Shown here one piece after another: positions 23,243 through 32,697 of a DNA stretch of 64,000 nt. This DNA is from Choanephora cucurbitarum. Taxonomy: Eukaryota > Mucoromycota > Mucoromycetes > Mucorales > Choanephoraceae. A model generated the notes under the pieces. The model had not been told where the DNA came from. It saw only the letters and a program-made list of their open reading frames with translations, and made no database searches. The position numbers and the translations under genes were made by a program. The DNA lies in assembly GCA_025331435.1 (NCBI GenBank), contig JAIWNI010000017.1:62001-126000 (forward strand), written 5' to 3'. Position 1 is the stretch's first letter. Each line of letters opens with the position of its first letter.

Positions 23243-25141
23243 TCAATTCATCGTCTTTTTCTTTCCTCTGTGTAAACTTGGACCCCAAACTTTGACAGTA
23301 AAATCGGCTGAACAGCTTGCCAAGATAGGTTCGGTAGGATGAAAGTTGACTGCATAAACACGATCTGTGTGTCCTTCTAGACGCTGCATAAGCTCTGCAC
23401 TGTCTTCGCCTACATTGTACAGGTAAGCATAAGGATCTGCACTACCTGTAGCCAACAAGACACTTTTTTCCTCTTTGGGTTCCTGTGTATCAAATGAATG
23501 ATAATCGCTAGGGTTTGGCGCCAAATCCGTATCGCCGTATACTTCAGGAACTGTATGTGCCTTACTGAGAATAGAAGAATTATCTAAATTATCCCCCCAA
23601 AAGTGAGAAAAATGAATAAATGAAGCAAAAGAGAAGATATATATATATATACTTACATCCACTACCACAATAAAAGGATGACTTGATTGGCCAATTTTTG
23701 TTTTTGAAGCCTTTAAGCGAATGAACCAGACGAAGCTCAGATTTGGGAGGATCCATGCCTCGATCGTAGACGCGTAATACTATATAGTTTATAGATTTAG
23801 ACAGCGACACCTCTTTTACAAATCGATCTTTTACTTACTGTTATCATAACTATTCAATGCCATATAGCGCGGCTCATCATAATCGTCAACTATAGAAAAA
23901 TGCAATTCAGCATCGTAGATAATCTAAACACAATACACTATACTCACTTGCTCTCCTTGATGCATCCGTACTTCTTCTGCCTACAGAAATATGTGTGATA
24001 GGCATTTTTGAAGGATCATTAAGAATACAAGAAATACATTCCTCTAATAATCACAAACAATTAGTATCTGTTCTTACTCGATACCATCCTACTTTACTTG
24101 ATCGAACATCCCACACTTTTACCATCCCCTGCGCATCTCCTGTAATGACATGTATTCCATCCCTTGAGGCATATAGAGTATTGATCATAGAATCATTGTG
24201 AATGACAGAGGCATTGCCCTCTGTCCGTATATCCGCCATAGCCAATACTTTTCTCGATGTGCCATAATAAAACACATTGGGATCCACAAAATCCCAGCCT
24301 ACACATTGTACAAGACCCTCTGTATCATAGCTACTGGCCAATTTACCACTTTCTACATCCCAAGTTTTGCAAGTTTCATCATAAGCACCTGACAAAAGCA
24401 TAGAAGAATCTGGTGCCCAAGCAAGACTGGATAAGTTCAATGTATGCGCTTTTAAGCAGAGTGTCTACATATGTTGGGTCTCTATCAACACCCCCCTCTT
24501 GTTTCCCTTTTCTTGTTGTTTTCTTTACCTCTTTTTGTGCTGATGCAGTATCCCAAATGCGTACCGTTTTATCGAATGAGCCTGAAGCTAATAATGCACC
24601 ATTGGGTGAAAACTCTACTGTATAGACAGCGCCTGTGTGACCCTATACACAACAACAGGATGAGCGGTGGTTGTCAGTCCATGACATGTCCTTTCTTACT
24701 TTGAGTTCATAACGCATTTGAAAGGGTTTTCCATCACGTGCATCATGAGGGTATACTATGAAAGATGTCAGCATGGAGATGAAAAATAAATTCTATTCTC
24801 TTCTAACCTGATTGAAAAGGTTCAATGTCGCCGCCTACTTCTTGTACTGCTTTGCTGATCATCTCTTGCGCTTTACCGGTTGTTGCCATTTCATTGTCAA
24901 TGACAAAAGGACCTGTTCGATAAGGTAATCCTCCTTGAGATATAGATGCAGCGTATCGTGCAGATAGGTCATAAATACTCTTTTTTAGAGCACTGTTTTC
25001 TTTGTCGAGAATGTCGACTTTCTGTTTCAATTGTTTTACTTCTTTCAACAGTTTCTCTACTTGTTGATCACGATTGACACCTGCAACAAGTGATGTCTTT
25101 GTAGAAGATACAGGTTGCCTCTGATTAGGCAATACGTCCAT
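23243..25141 (-). CDS. Coiled-coil plus WD40-repeat protein of unknown role
   Basis: Predicted scaffold protein of 493 residues from eight exons: 24808-25141, 24700-24755, 24529-24642, 24098-24464, 23948-24043, 23839-23889, 23657-23779 and 23243-23583. Introns are 52-73 bp and all phases close. Residues about 25-65 form a leucine-heptad coiled coil ([20 protein letters not shown]). Then follow WD40 units: [15 protein letters not shown]...[22 protein letters not shown]...[23 protein letters not shown], and a last [16 protein letters not shown]...TVKVWGP. Between them is a divergent blade with [17 protein letters not shown] and [15 protein letters not shown] do not recognise a named orthologue. 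One junction (24098/24043) has an alternative reading, but the chosen one gives the repeat-like PITHISVG and a clean join to DDYDEPRY. Confidence 0.85.
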
Positions 25142-26094
25142 TAGGTCTTTTTTTTTTTATTGTGAAAAAAAAGGAGGGACAACTTTTTGAGGGCTCATTA
25201 TTTAAGAAAAAAAAAGGCTTATCGCTTCATAGGCGGAGATGTATCGAGATTAGTTAAAGAATTGCATGAATTTTATTTTAAGAGCTCTAAAAGACAACTT
25301 CGTTTGTAGGCCATGGAACAAACGACAACAATACTCGGAAGAGAGAAGTTTAGAAATTATTATCTATAGTAGCCTTTCTATAACTATGACAATTCCTGAA
25401 AAACTATTAGAGGCCATTATAGAAACTTATCATTCCGTAATATGTAAGCTATGTACAGTAATTGCTCAATTTAAGAGTGCTGAAGAAGATGCTTAATATA
25501 AGAGTACATTTTTCACGCATATAAACACTCTAATGAAACAATTAGTACGAAACATCAATATTCGATCTGTTCAAAGTAAGTTCCTAGCCTGCAAGCTACT
25601 TCTGTTTTTGATCATATATGTACTTGTAAGAGGGGAGTTCTTACTTGTTTCTCTCTATATGCTCTCTCAGAAAAATCAAGACGGGTTTTTTTTTTCTTTT
25701 CCATTGAAATGCTAGCTCTGTTGGCTATTTATTTGAAACCAAAATCGGGTTTTTAAAAGGCTTTATCAAACACCTACAGTATTCTCGCAATTGTCTCTTC
25801 AAGACTTAGGGACACAGTTAAGCTAAGTTTTTGCTTGATTATCATAGATTTTTTTCTCTTTTACTCAAGGTTTTTTTTAAAAACGATTTTGTGGGTCTTT
25901 GATATAGTCATTCACTCATCAAGATCAAAAGCAGGCTATAAACAAGTTGTATATTTTAATTATCGCTATTACAAAATAGAATGACTTGGAACCATGAGTA
26001 CAAGAGAAAGAGAGAGAGATATAAAAAGAGAGACAAAAAAATAAATATGACATAAATATATATACAAATGTACAGAGGAATGATGAACAATGCA
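25142..26094. other. Intergenic, one small ORF of doubtful status
   Basis: Upstream of the WD40 gene and downstream of the cyclin gene. An ATG frame at 25266-25496 (+) encodes 76 residues, ending LCTVIAQFKSAEEDA; its second half (from Met at 25386) looks helical and protein-like, and it starts 124 bases from the divergent WD40 start. No homologue is recognised, so it is not called a gene. The remainder is A/T-rich. Confidence 0.35.
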
Positions 26095-26802
26095 TCAAGA
26101 ATAGAGACGCGGATTATGTGTTTGATAGCAAGCAGATTGTCTCTGCTTATGTTGTTGCTGCTTAGAGCACAAAAATTGTTGATCTAAATGGACTTTTTCC
26201 TTTCTATAGACAGCCTCTCTTTCTTTAATTGAGTGCATCAGAAGTTGATCTCCATAACGTTGTAGTTCCTCGAAAGGAACATTGATATTGTAGTTATTCA
26301 TACGCAAGAATTCCAGTTCCAAGAGGTTTAATTCTTTCACTGGTAAACCACCCACCTTTTTATAGAATGAGTTTGCAGAAAAAAAATTTTTTTTTTCTTT
26401 AAAAATAAATACCTTTGCATAGCGTGTATTAGTGAAAAATACATCAGAAAAGAATTTGCTGGATATCATAATACCAGCAATAATCAATCGGTGAATGCTA
26501 TAAGAGTCAATACGTAAGGCATGTTCCTTATTCTGTGACATTCGGTCAAAATAGACTAGCAAGCTAAGAAAGCATTCATTGGCACATGGACAGTACTTTA
26601 GAATGCGAATCAAATAAGCTTGAATGTCAATGGTAGGAATAGACCGAGCATGGAAACAAGTGTAGAATGAGGAAGGTGGCCCATGGAGAGAATCGTTTGC
26701 CTTGGTAATCTTCTCTAAAAGGCACGTTAACATCTTGATTGTTTCCAATACTGGGAAGTTGGCCAAATCAAAATAAGGTAGTCGTTGCTGTTTCTTTGCC
26801 AT
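26095..26802 (-). CDS. PHO80-like cyclin (Pcl family)
   Basis: Regulatory subunit for a PHO85-type cyclin-dependent kinase, controlling phosphate and nutrient responses or morphogenesis. Exons 26413-26802 and 26095-26355 encode 216 residues. The cyclin box spans about residues 60-185: FHARSIPTIDIQAYLIRILKY, SLLVYFDRM, SYSIHRLIIAGIMISSKFFSD, TNTRYAKVGGLPVKELNLLE and FLRMNNYNINV. All are diagnostic of the PHO80 group. The 57-bp intron (26356-26412) is a multiple of three and has no stop, so the gene also reads through unspliced; the spliced form restores the conserved YAK-VGG junction. The start is the first ATG (MAKKQQRL); an apparent longer start is a TTG. The C-terminal tail is rich in Gln and His. 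Confidence 0.92.
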   Translation of the reverse strand: MAKKQQRLPYFDLANFPVLETIKMLTCLLEKITKANDSLHGPPSSFYTCFHARSIPTIDIQAYLIRILKYCPCANECFLSLLVYFDRMSQNKEHALRIDSYSIHRLIIAGIMISSKFFSDVFFTNTRYAKVFIFKEKKNFFSANSFYKKVGGLPVKELNLLELEFLRMNNYNINVPFEELQRYGDQLLMHSIKEREAVYRKEKVHLDQQFLCSKQQQHKQRQSACYQTHNPRLYS

Positions 26803-27855
26803 TCTATCTCTCTCTCTTTTCAATTAATCCCTTGTTCTCTCTTCCTTTTGCGTTCTCTCCCTCTCTCTTTCTTCTTCTAGAGTTTTAAGAGCTTTTAAAA
26901 AAGAGGAAAAAAAAAGAAAAAAATAGAGAGAAAGAGAAATAGAAAATAAAAGGAAGGGGGATTGTCGTACACAGTCTTATTATCATCCAGTTACATTGAT
27001 TGATGTTAATCCATTGTTTCTGATTGGTCTTGATTTAGATCTTTATTTTATCTTCTTTTTTTTCCCTATTCAGACTGAATTAAGCGTTTTTTTTTTTTTT
27101 ACTTTTTGGCAAAGATCATACTTTTTCTAGAAAAATACAATAAAAACATATATGGTCCAATGCTTCATTTCCTAAGGGAAATTGTTTCAAAAGAAAAGTT
27201 TATTTCTATCAGGCTGAGAATACTGTTGTACAAAATAAGATTGCATTTTGTAAAGAGAAGAAAAGAAGTGTCGTACATGTTTAACGCTTTAAGCAAAAGT
27301 TTATTTATGCTAAAATGCTCACTATTTGTATATGTTATATTAAAGTCCTTTAAACATAGCACCACACGAGATCAAAGGCCTAAAGCTTCTTTGGCTTCCA
27401 TCTTTCTCTTATGCCGCAAAACACCTACATACGTACATCTATACATACTTAAAAAATCAGGACCCTGTTGAGTAGAATAAAATTCCCTTTTTTGATGAAA
27501 GGGAGCACATAATACAAACCTAAATCCATCTCCATGTGTTACCGATTTTGATAGCGAAATAAACAAAGCATGTTTCTTTAGCTGTTGACAGCTCTAGATA
27601 ACTAACGTGGTTTCTTTTATGCTAAGTCACACTCTTTTTTTTTTATTAAGAAATAATTGGCTCAGGCATTGGTAGAGAAGATCAGCCTAAAACAAAGAGG
27701 ATTTTACAGTGAGTGAAGTCCATTGTTAGTTAACGGAATTACAATGAGACACAGCACTGAAGTGTCGAATAGAAATACAGCCACCATGACTTCAAATAAA
27801 GTTTTCTTTTTTATGTTCGAAAGGCAACAAACACAAACACCTTTTCTGTTTGTTA
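26803..27855. other. Intergenic between cyclin gene and pogo element
   Basis: CT/GA-rich leader of the cyclin gene (26810-26960), then AT-rich DNA. The 121-codon frame at 27106-27471 lacks an initiating ATG context and any recognised motif, and its composition follows the local AT bias, so it is not called. Confidence 0.45.
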
Positions 27856-27868
27856 TACAGTAGCCGCT

Positions 27869-27912
27869 CGATTTTAGAGTGTTCGATTTAAGAGTATGCT
27901 CGATTTAAGAGT
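27869..27912 (+). repeat. Left TIR and subterminal CGATTTAAGAGT motifs
   Basis: CGATTTTAGAGT lies inside the TIR at 27869-27880. Exact CGATTTAAGAGT copies follow at 27884-27895 and 27901-27912, the last two 17 bases apart and separated by ATGCT. A degenerate copy and an inverted copy resembling the right TIR (ACTCTTAAATAGAGCGG) lie at about 27969-28012. Regular spacing suggests transposase binding sites; binding itself is inference. Confidence 0.8.
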
Positions 27913-28057
27913 GCGATCTGGAAACCTGAGACTCATTCCCAGCATTAACACCACTATACTCTTATTTTATTTAAGAGTGTGATCCGAAATCTGATACTCT
28001 TAAATAGAGCGGAAAATCCTTAAAATTTTCTATATATGGAAGAATTTTTTTTTATTT

Positions 28058-29715
28058 TTAGAAAAAAAATGATCGTAGATCGGATTGATTCATGGATTTG
28101 ACCTCCTCAGCGCGAATGGCTTGCAACTTCTGACCCAAACAACGATGAACTTTTTGCTCAAGTTCATTGACGGGAAAGTCAAGGGCCAAGACAGTCTCAA
28201 GAGCTTCCTTGAGTCTTCTTCTGTTCTCCTCAACATCCACAAACTCCTCTTCTTCTTCTACCTCGTCCTCATTTTGGTCTACCATCACATCAAGAGTATC
28301 AGTGATGATCATTTGGCTCTCGTCACTGTTGAGATCGAAATCTGCCAGGTCCAATCCGTCTTCAGTATCAACACCTGGCAATTGAGGTAGCAACTCGTTG
28401 ATCCTGTCAACTACATCATCTTCCAATGGAAGAGAAGTAGTTGGAGGCTCGCTGACTACCTCAGCCGTGTTCAAGAGAATCTTGGTATGGACCCAGCAGT
28501 TGTTGATTGTCAAAGGCTTGACACGTAACCAAGCTTCGGCTAACATAAAAAGAGCCTGGACCTCTTTCAACTTGTACACAGAGAGGTTGTCCAAGCAATT
28601 GCTCATGTACAAGTTGGTTGCTCTTTCGTACTGCTTTTCTCGGTACATAGCCTTGAAATTAGCAATAATACCTACAAAATATACATTTAATAGTGTGAGC
28701 CATCCCAAACGCTTTCAGAGATGAACAAAAGATAGCTACCTGCATCCAACGGTTGGAGTTTGCTAGTAGTGTTAGCAGGTAAAAAGACCAGCAAAATGTT
28801 TTCTGGCTTATAGCCAATTTTGTGCACGGAAGCATTGTCCAAGAGAATGGCTACTTTTCTCTTTTCCCTTCCAAAAGCTCTATCGAGTCTCTTGACGTAG
28901 CCCTCGAATATCTCCTTCTTCATCCAGGCATTGGGGGAGCAATGGTACTCCACGTAGTGAGCCTTCCCAATTGCAGTCATTGAGTAGAGCTTGGGATGCT
29001 CTTTGTATCCAGTTGGATACTTGTGCTTGCCAATCACAATGGGATGGCCCTTATAGCTGCCATCCGCATTGCAAAGCAGTCCGATAGTAAGGCGTTCCTT
29101 ACTATTCTTCATGCCCCCGACAGGTTCAGAGCTGATGGTTCGTCGGGGGGGTTGATTGTAGTACAATCCTGTTTCATCAAAATTCAAGATGTCTTGAGGA
29201 TTGTAAGGCTGAAGTAGTTCAGCAATCTTCTTCAACTGACCTTGTATGTTGTCAGTTGTAATGTCAACAGAAGCTGACTCACCATGTGTCAATCTAGATT
29301 TGACACCGATTCGTTTGAACACACGAGTGAGCCAACCATCAGAGAAGTTAATCTCGTCTTGGGGAATCTTGTACTTCACCAGTGCAACCATTTTGATGTA
29401 TCTGATAATGGATTCCCTGTTGATATGTTGCTTGAGGTTATTCATATCCTCAACATACTTTCGAACATCCTCATCAAGTTGAGGATACTTGGGACCCTTG
29501 GCGCTTTTGCTACTGGTCTTCAAGCTCACATTGCTGTACAATTCGTCAGCAGAAGAAATGATCTTTGAGATTGTCTGCTGAGCTAAAGGCTTCGACAAAT
29601 TGAACTTTTCCATTGCCCATTTACCAAGTTCTACTTGGTCACGTTTTCCCTTGAGATTCTCATCAAGAATTTGAATTTTTTGGTTAATGTTAAGGCGGAC
29701 GCGTTTGTTAGACAT
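28058..29715 (-). CDS. Pogo/Tigger-family transposase (CENP-B-like, DDD catalytic triad)
   Basis: Cut-and-paste transposase of 529 residues. Exons 28740-29715 and 28058-28671 flank a 68-bp intron. The N-terminus (about 5-65) is a CENPB/pogo helix-turn-helix (LNINQKIQILDENLKGK...LAQQTISKII). Residues about 80-145 resemble the second CENP-B-type DNA-binding helix bundle, ending in GWLTRVFKRIGVKSR. The DDE_1 core has Asp180 in LNFDETGLYY, Asp293 in ILLDNASVH and Asp324 in SKLQPLDAG, a DD30D spacing expected for Fot1/pogo enzymes. The C-terminal tail is acidic (a Glu-rich run near residue 460). No stop or frameshift was found, and the splice restores the conserved LDAGIIANFK block. Probably active or recently so; activity is inference. 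Confidence 0.93.
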
Positions 29716-29810
29716 AGTAATAAAATAAGGTACTTTAATGAGATATCGTTTGGAGCAATTTAAGGGCCATTAGGTAAGCGTGACCGCTTTTAAAATGAAG
29801 TCACAAAATT

Positions 29811-29872
29811 CGATTTAAGAGTATGCTCGATATAAGAGTGCAAACCTCAGGAATATCGACACTCTTAAATCG
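29811..29872 (-). repeat. Right TIR and subterminal motifs of the pogo element
   Basis: CGATTTAAGAGT at 29811-29822 and CGATATAAGAGT at 29828-29839 are 17 bases apart, the same spacing and the same orientation as the pair near the left end. The TIR copy (ACTCTTAAATCG at 29861-29872) is inverted, as expected. So the terminal repeats are inverted but the paired inner module is direct at both ends. Confidence 0.8.
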
Positions 29873-29885
29873 AGCGGCTACTGTA

Positions 29886-30478
29886 GGACGCTCTAAGCGA
29901 GCTGTTCTAGAAAAGATATAAAGCAGAGAGAAACTCTTTGTATGCTTTTTTCTTACAGAAAAGAAATAGATTGTGTTGTATCATATTCTTAAATGGAAGC
30001 ATAAGGTTCTCTCGATTACCTTCGAAATAATGTTTAAGGTGAAGCAGTTGCTCAAGAAAAACTGCTTATGTTTGTATTGCTCTTCTTTTTTTTTGAGATG
30101 ATGCCGATTATCTATATACTTCTTTACATGCTTCTTACTGTGTTTACTTTGGTCACACATCCTATCAATGTGCTTCTAAAATATGACTGTTATTCAGGAA
30201 AAAGAAACATAGCAGTTTGCATGAAAAGCCATGTTACACAACCGCCTATCACTAAGCATAACGGATCCGTATGTTAACGTTACTTCATTTCAACAATTTG
30301 GGAGAGAAACTGTGATCTCTTTGTTTGTTTTTCCCTCTCTTTCTATGTCTCTTGTGGCCATTATTTCTTTCAATTCATGACGGACTTTGATTTCTTTAAC
30401 TTCACACTACAATAGCATTTTTTTCTCCCTTTATTTCTCTTTCTCTTTTTTTTTGTTTTTTTTAGTTATCGCCTTACT
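29886..30478. other. Promoter region of the MFS carrier
   Basis: About 590 bases between the transposon and the carrier gene, ending in a strong T/C-rich tract (30410-30475) directly before the ATG at 30479. No gene-like frame is supported; a 69-codon frame at 30068-30277 is hydrophobic but has no family features. Confidence 0.4.
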
Positions 30479-32670
30479 ATGTCAGATTATCAACCGCTTA
30501 TAGGTAAGCATGCATGCATTGAATTTAGGCGAGTTGCTTTACACTGACGACTGTTTTGCATTTATTTGTTCTCTTTTATTTTGCGTCGTGTCTTTTTTTT
30601 TAACCTTTTTTTTCGTTTATCATAAAACAAAAATGATTAAAACAGATCCAGCGATTCATGCTAATATTCAAGTCACACAACTGAATGAAGAACTCGAAAG
30701 AAAGTTGGTGCGAAAGCTAGATACAAGACTATTACCATTCTTGAGTTTTATGTATCTGTTTTCATCCTTGGATAGATCTAGTTTGGGTGAGAGAGAAATC
30801 ATATTGGTTAACATCACGCTTATCTCTTGTGGAACATGTGTTAGGGAATGCTGTACTGGATAATTTTGAACAAGATATTGGAATCACACCTGATCAATTC
30901 AATACCTGTGTTACTATTTTCTATGTATGTGCGCATATATAGATGTATATGTATATGTATAGATTAACTCTTTCTTTTTGTAGGCTGGTTTCTTGATCTT
31001 TCAAATACCGAGCAACATTCTGTTAAAGCGATTTACAGCCAAAAGATGGTTAGAGATTTACCGAGTAGATCTTCGCTTACTTTATTGAAACCATTGCATA
31101 CTATATAGGCTTCCTCTACTTATGATCTGTTGGGGTTCTATTGCCATTCTGCATGCCTCAGTAAAGAATTTTACTCAATTGATGACTTTACGATTCTTTC
31201 TCGGTTTCTTTGAGGCTGGTTTTTTTCCTGGTGTGGTCTACTTCTTGACTCTGTTTTACAAGAAGAATGAAATGGTTTGTTCTTTCAGAGATGAACCGTT
31301 CAAGTAATTTTGACAGGTCTTTTTTTATATAAATCAAAAGGCTACCCGTATTGCTCTCTTTTGGGGTTCTACTGTAGCTGCTCATGCTTATGGTATATTG
31401 TAGAATAAGAGTTATAAAAGAAGGAGACTTACCTCTGCTCTTTTTTTTTTCTTAAGCGGGACTACTTGCCTATGGTATCTTACAGCTCAGAGGTTCAGGT
31501 GGACTGACTGGCTGGCAATGGCTGTTCTTGATCGAAGGTATTCCGACTGTGGTTGTTGCTGTGATTGCATTGTAAGTGAAACGATATAAGAAAAAGAAGT
31601 TAGTATCTATATTTATATTGAAAGCATTAGTTTTTATTTACCTGAATCACCATCGAATTGGTCACTGTTTACTGAAGAAGAAAAGCTGCTGGCAGTTGCT
31701 CGACTTGAAGATGGTATTTCGCAACACATCACTTTGGGGGATCTAGACGCTTCAAACAAAAGACAGGCTCTCAAGGCACTTACTGATCGCAAAGTCTGGA
31801 TGTACATGATCATGTTTTTCTGTGGAAGTGTGCCTAATACTAGTATTTCAAAGTAAGATTAGAAACTCTTGAATGAAATGGGTCTTCACTTAAGCTTGTT
31901 ATTAGCTTTTTGCCTTCTATTGTCAAAGGAATGGGATACAATGATAAACTATCTGCCAACTTGATGTCAGGTAAATATATGTGCACATTGTTCCTGTGAA
32001 AAGTGTTGTTTTTAACATATAGTGTTTAGCACCTCCATATGTTTGTGCCGTTGTAGTGGTAAATACTTGACCTGCTCAAAAGAAATGTGAACATCTCATC
32101 ACCTTTTTTTTTAGATGATATTGGCTGCTTATTCTTCTGATCATCGTAAAGATAGAGCTTATCATGCTATTGCTGGTGCTTCCATATGCATGATTGGTTA
32201 TATTGTACTGATTACCTTTTTCGAAAGAACAGCCTTGTACACAGGTGTCTGTATTGCAGTAGCCGGAATCTTTGTCATCAATCCTATTGTCAATGCATGG
32301 CTTACGAGCAATATAGCTCCAGACATGAAGAAGAGTGTAGCTACCGCCATGGCTGTCTCTGCAAACAATTCTGCTGGATTAATCGGATCTAATATCTATC
32401 GCCATTCAGACGCGCCTCGCTATCGTAAGTAAAAGTAGAAAGGAACCACTGAGTAATAACATCTTTGCCATGTTAGTCCGCGGTCATTTGATCAACTTGA
32501 TATTTATTTCTTTATTTATCATTTTGACTATTATTCAGCGATTTCTCTTGGATAGAGAAAACCGAAAAAGACAAGAGCTGCAGAAATTAGGCACAGAAGA
32601 AGGACAACAATCACTTGAACAAGACACTCGAATCGGTGATGAAGCACTTGATTATACATATAAGCTTTAA
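30479..32670 (+). CDS. MFS anion:cation symporter, allantoate permease (Dal5) type
   Basis: Membrane carrier for small organic anions such as allantoate, vitamins or carboxylates. Twelve exons (30479-30503, 30646-30786, 30845-30924, 30984-31048, 31109-31274, 31341-31392, 31457-31571, 31631-31852, 31906-31970, 32030-32058, 32115-32424, 32477-32670) encode 487 residues, the family's usual size. The N-terminal [31 protein letters not shown], the TM2 stretch [17 protein letters not shown], the loop [19 protein letters not shown] and [15 protein letters not shown] are diagnostic of the ACS family. The C-tail RENRKRQ and basic-acidic end are cytosolic. Exon 10 is only 29 bases. The stop lies 27 bases from the stop of the convergent trehalase gene. 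Substrate unknown. Confidence 0.93.
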
Positions 32671-32697
32671 GATTAAAGACACCCTTTATTGTTATTG

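Larger units (their letters stand above)
27856..29885. mobile_element. Complete pogo/Tigger-type DNA transposon with TA target site
   Basis: The element proper is 27858-29883, 2,026 bp. Both ends are inverted: CAGTAGCCGCTCGATTTTAG on the left and the complement of CAGTAGCCGCTCGATTTAAG on the right, matching over about 25 bases with one mismatch. TA dinucleotides flank both ends (27856-27857 and 29884-29885), the target duplication expected of the Tc1/mariner/pogo superfamily, and CAG...CTG termini are typical of pogo/Tigger. Inside is one transposase gene whose two exons are free of stops or frameshifts. Subterminal motifs are listed separately. Near-identical TIRs and an open transposase suggest recent insertion. 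Confidence 0.93.

Noticed and set aside
24005..24097. Alternative splice in the WD40 gene joining 24062 to about 24002
   Set aside because: It is frame-compatible and gives ...[14 protein letters not shown], but loses the repeat-like PITHISVG block and leaves the next acceptor unused; the chosen chain gives a more natural WD40 blade.
29886..30478. Solo or second transposon next to the pogo element
   Set aside because: No second pair of termini or transposase fragment was found; the T/C-rich tract belongs to the carrier gene's leader.
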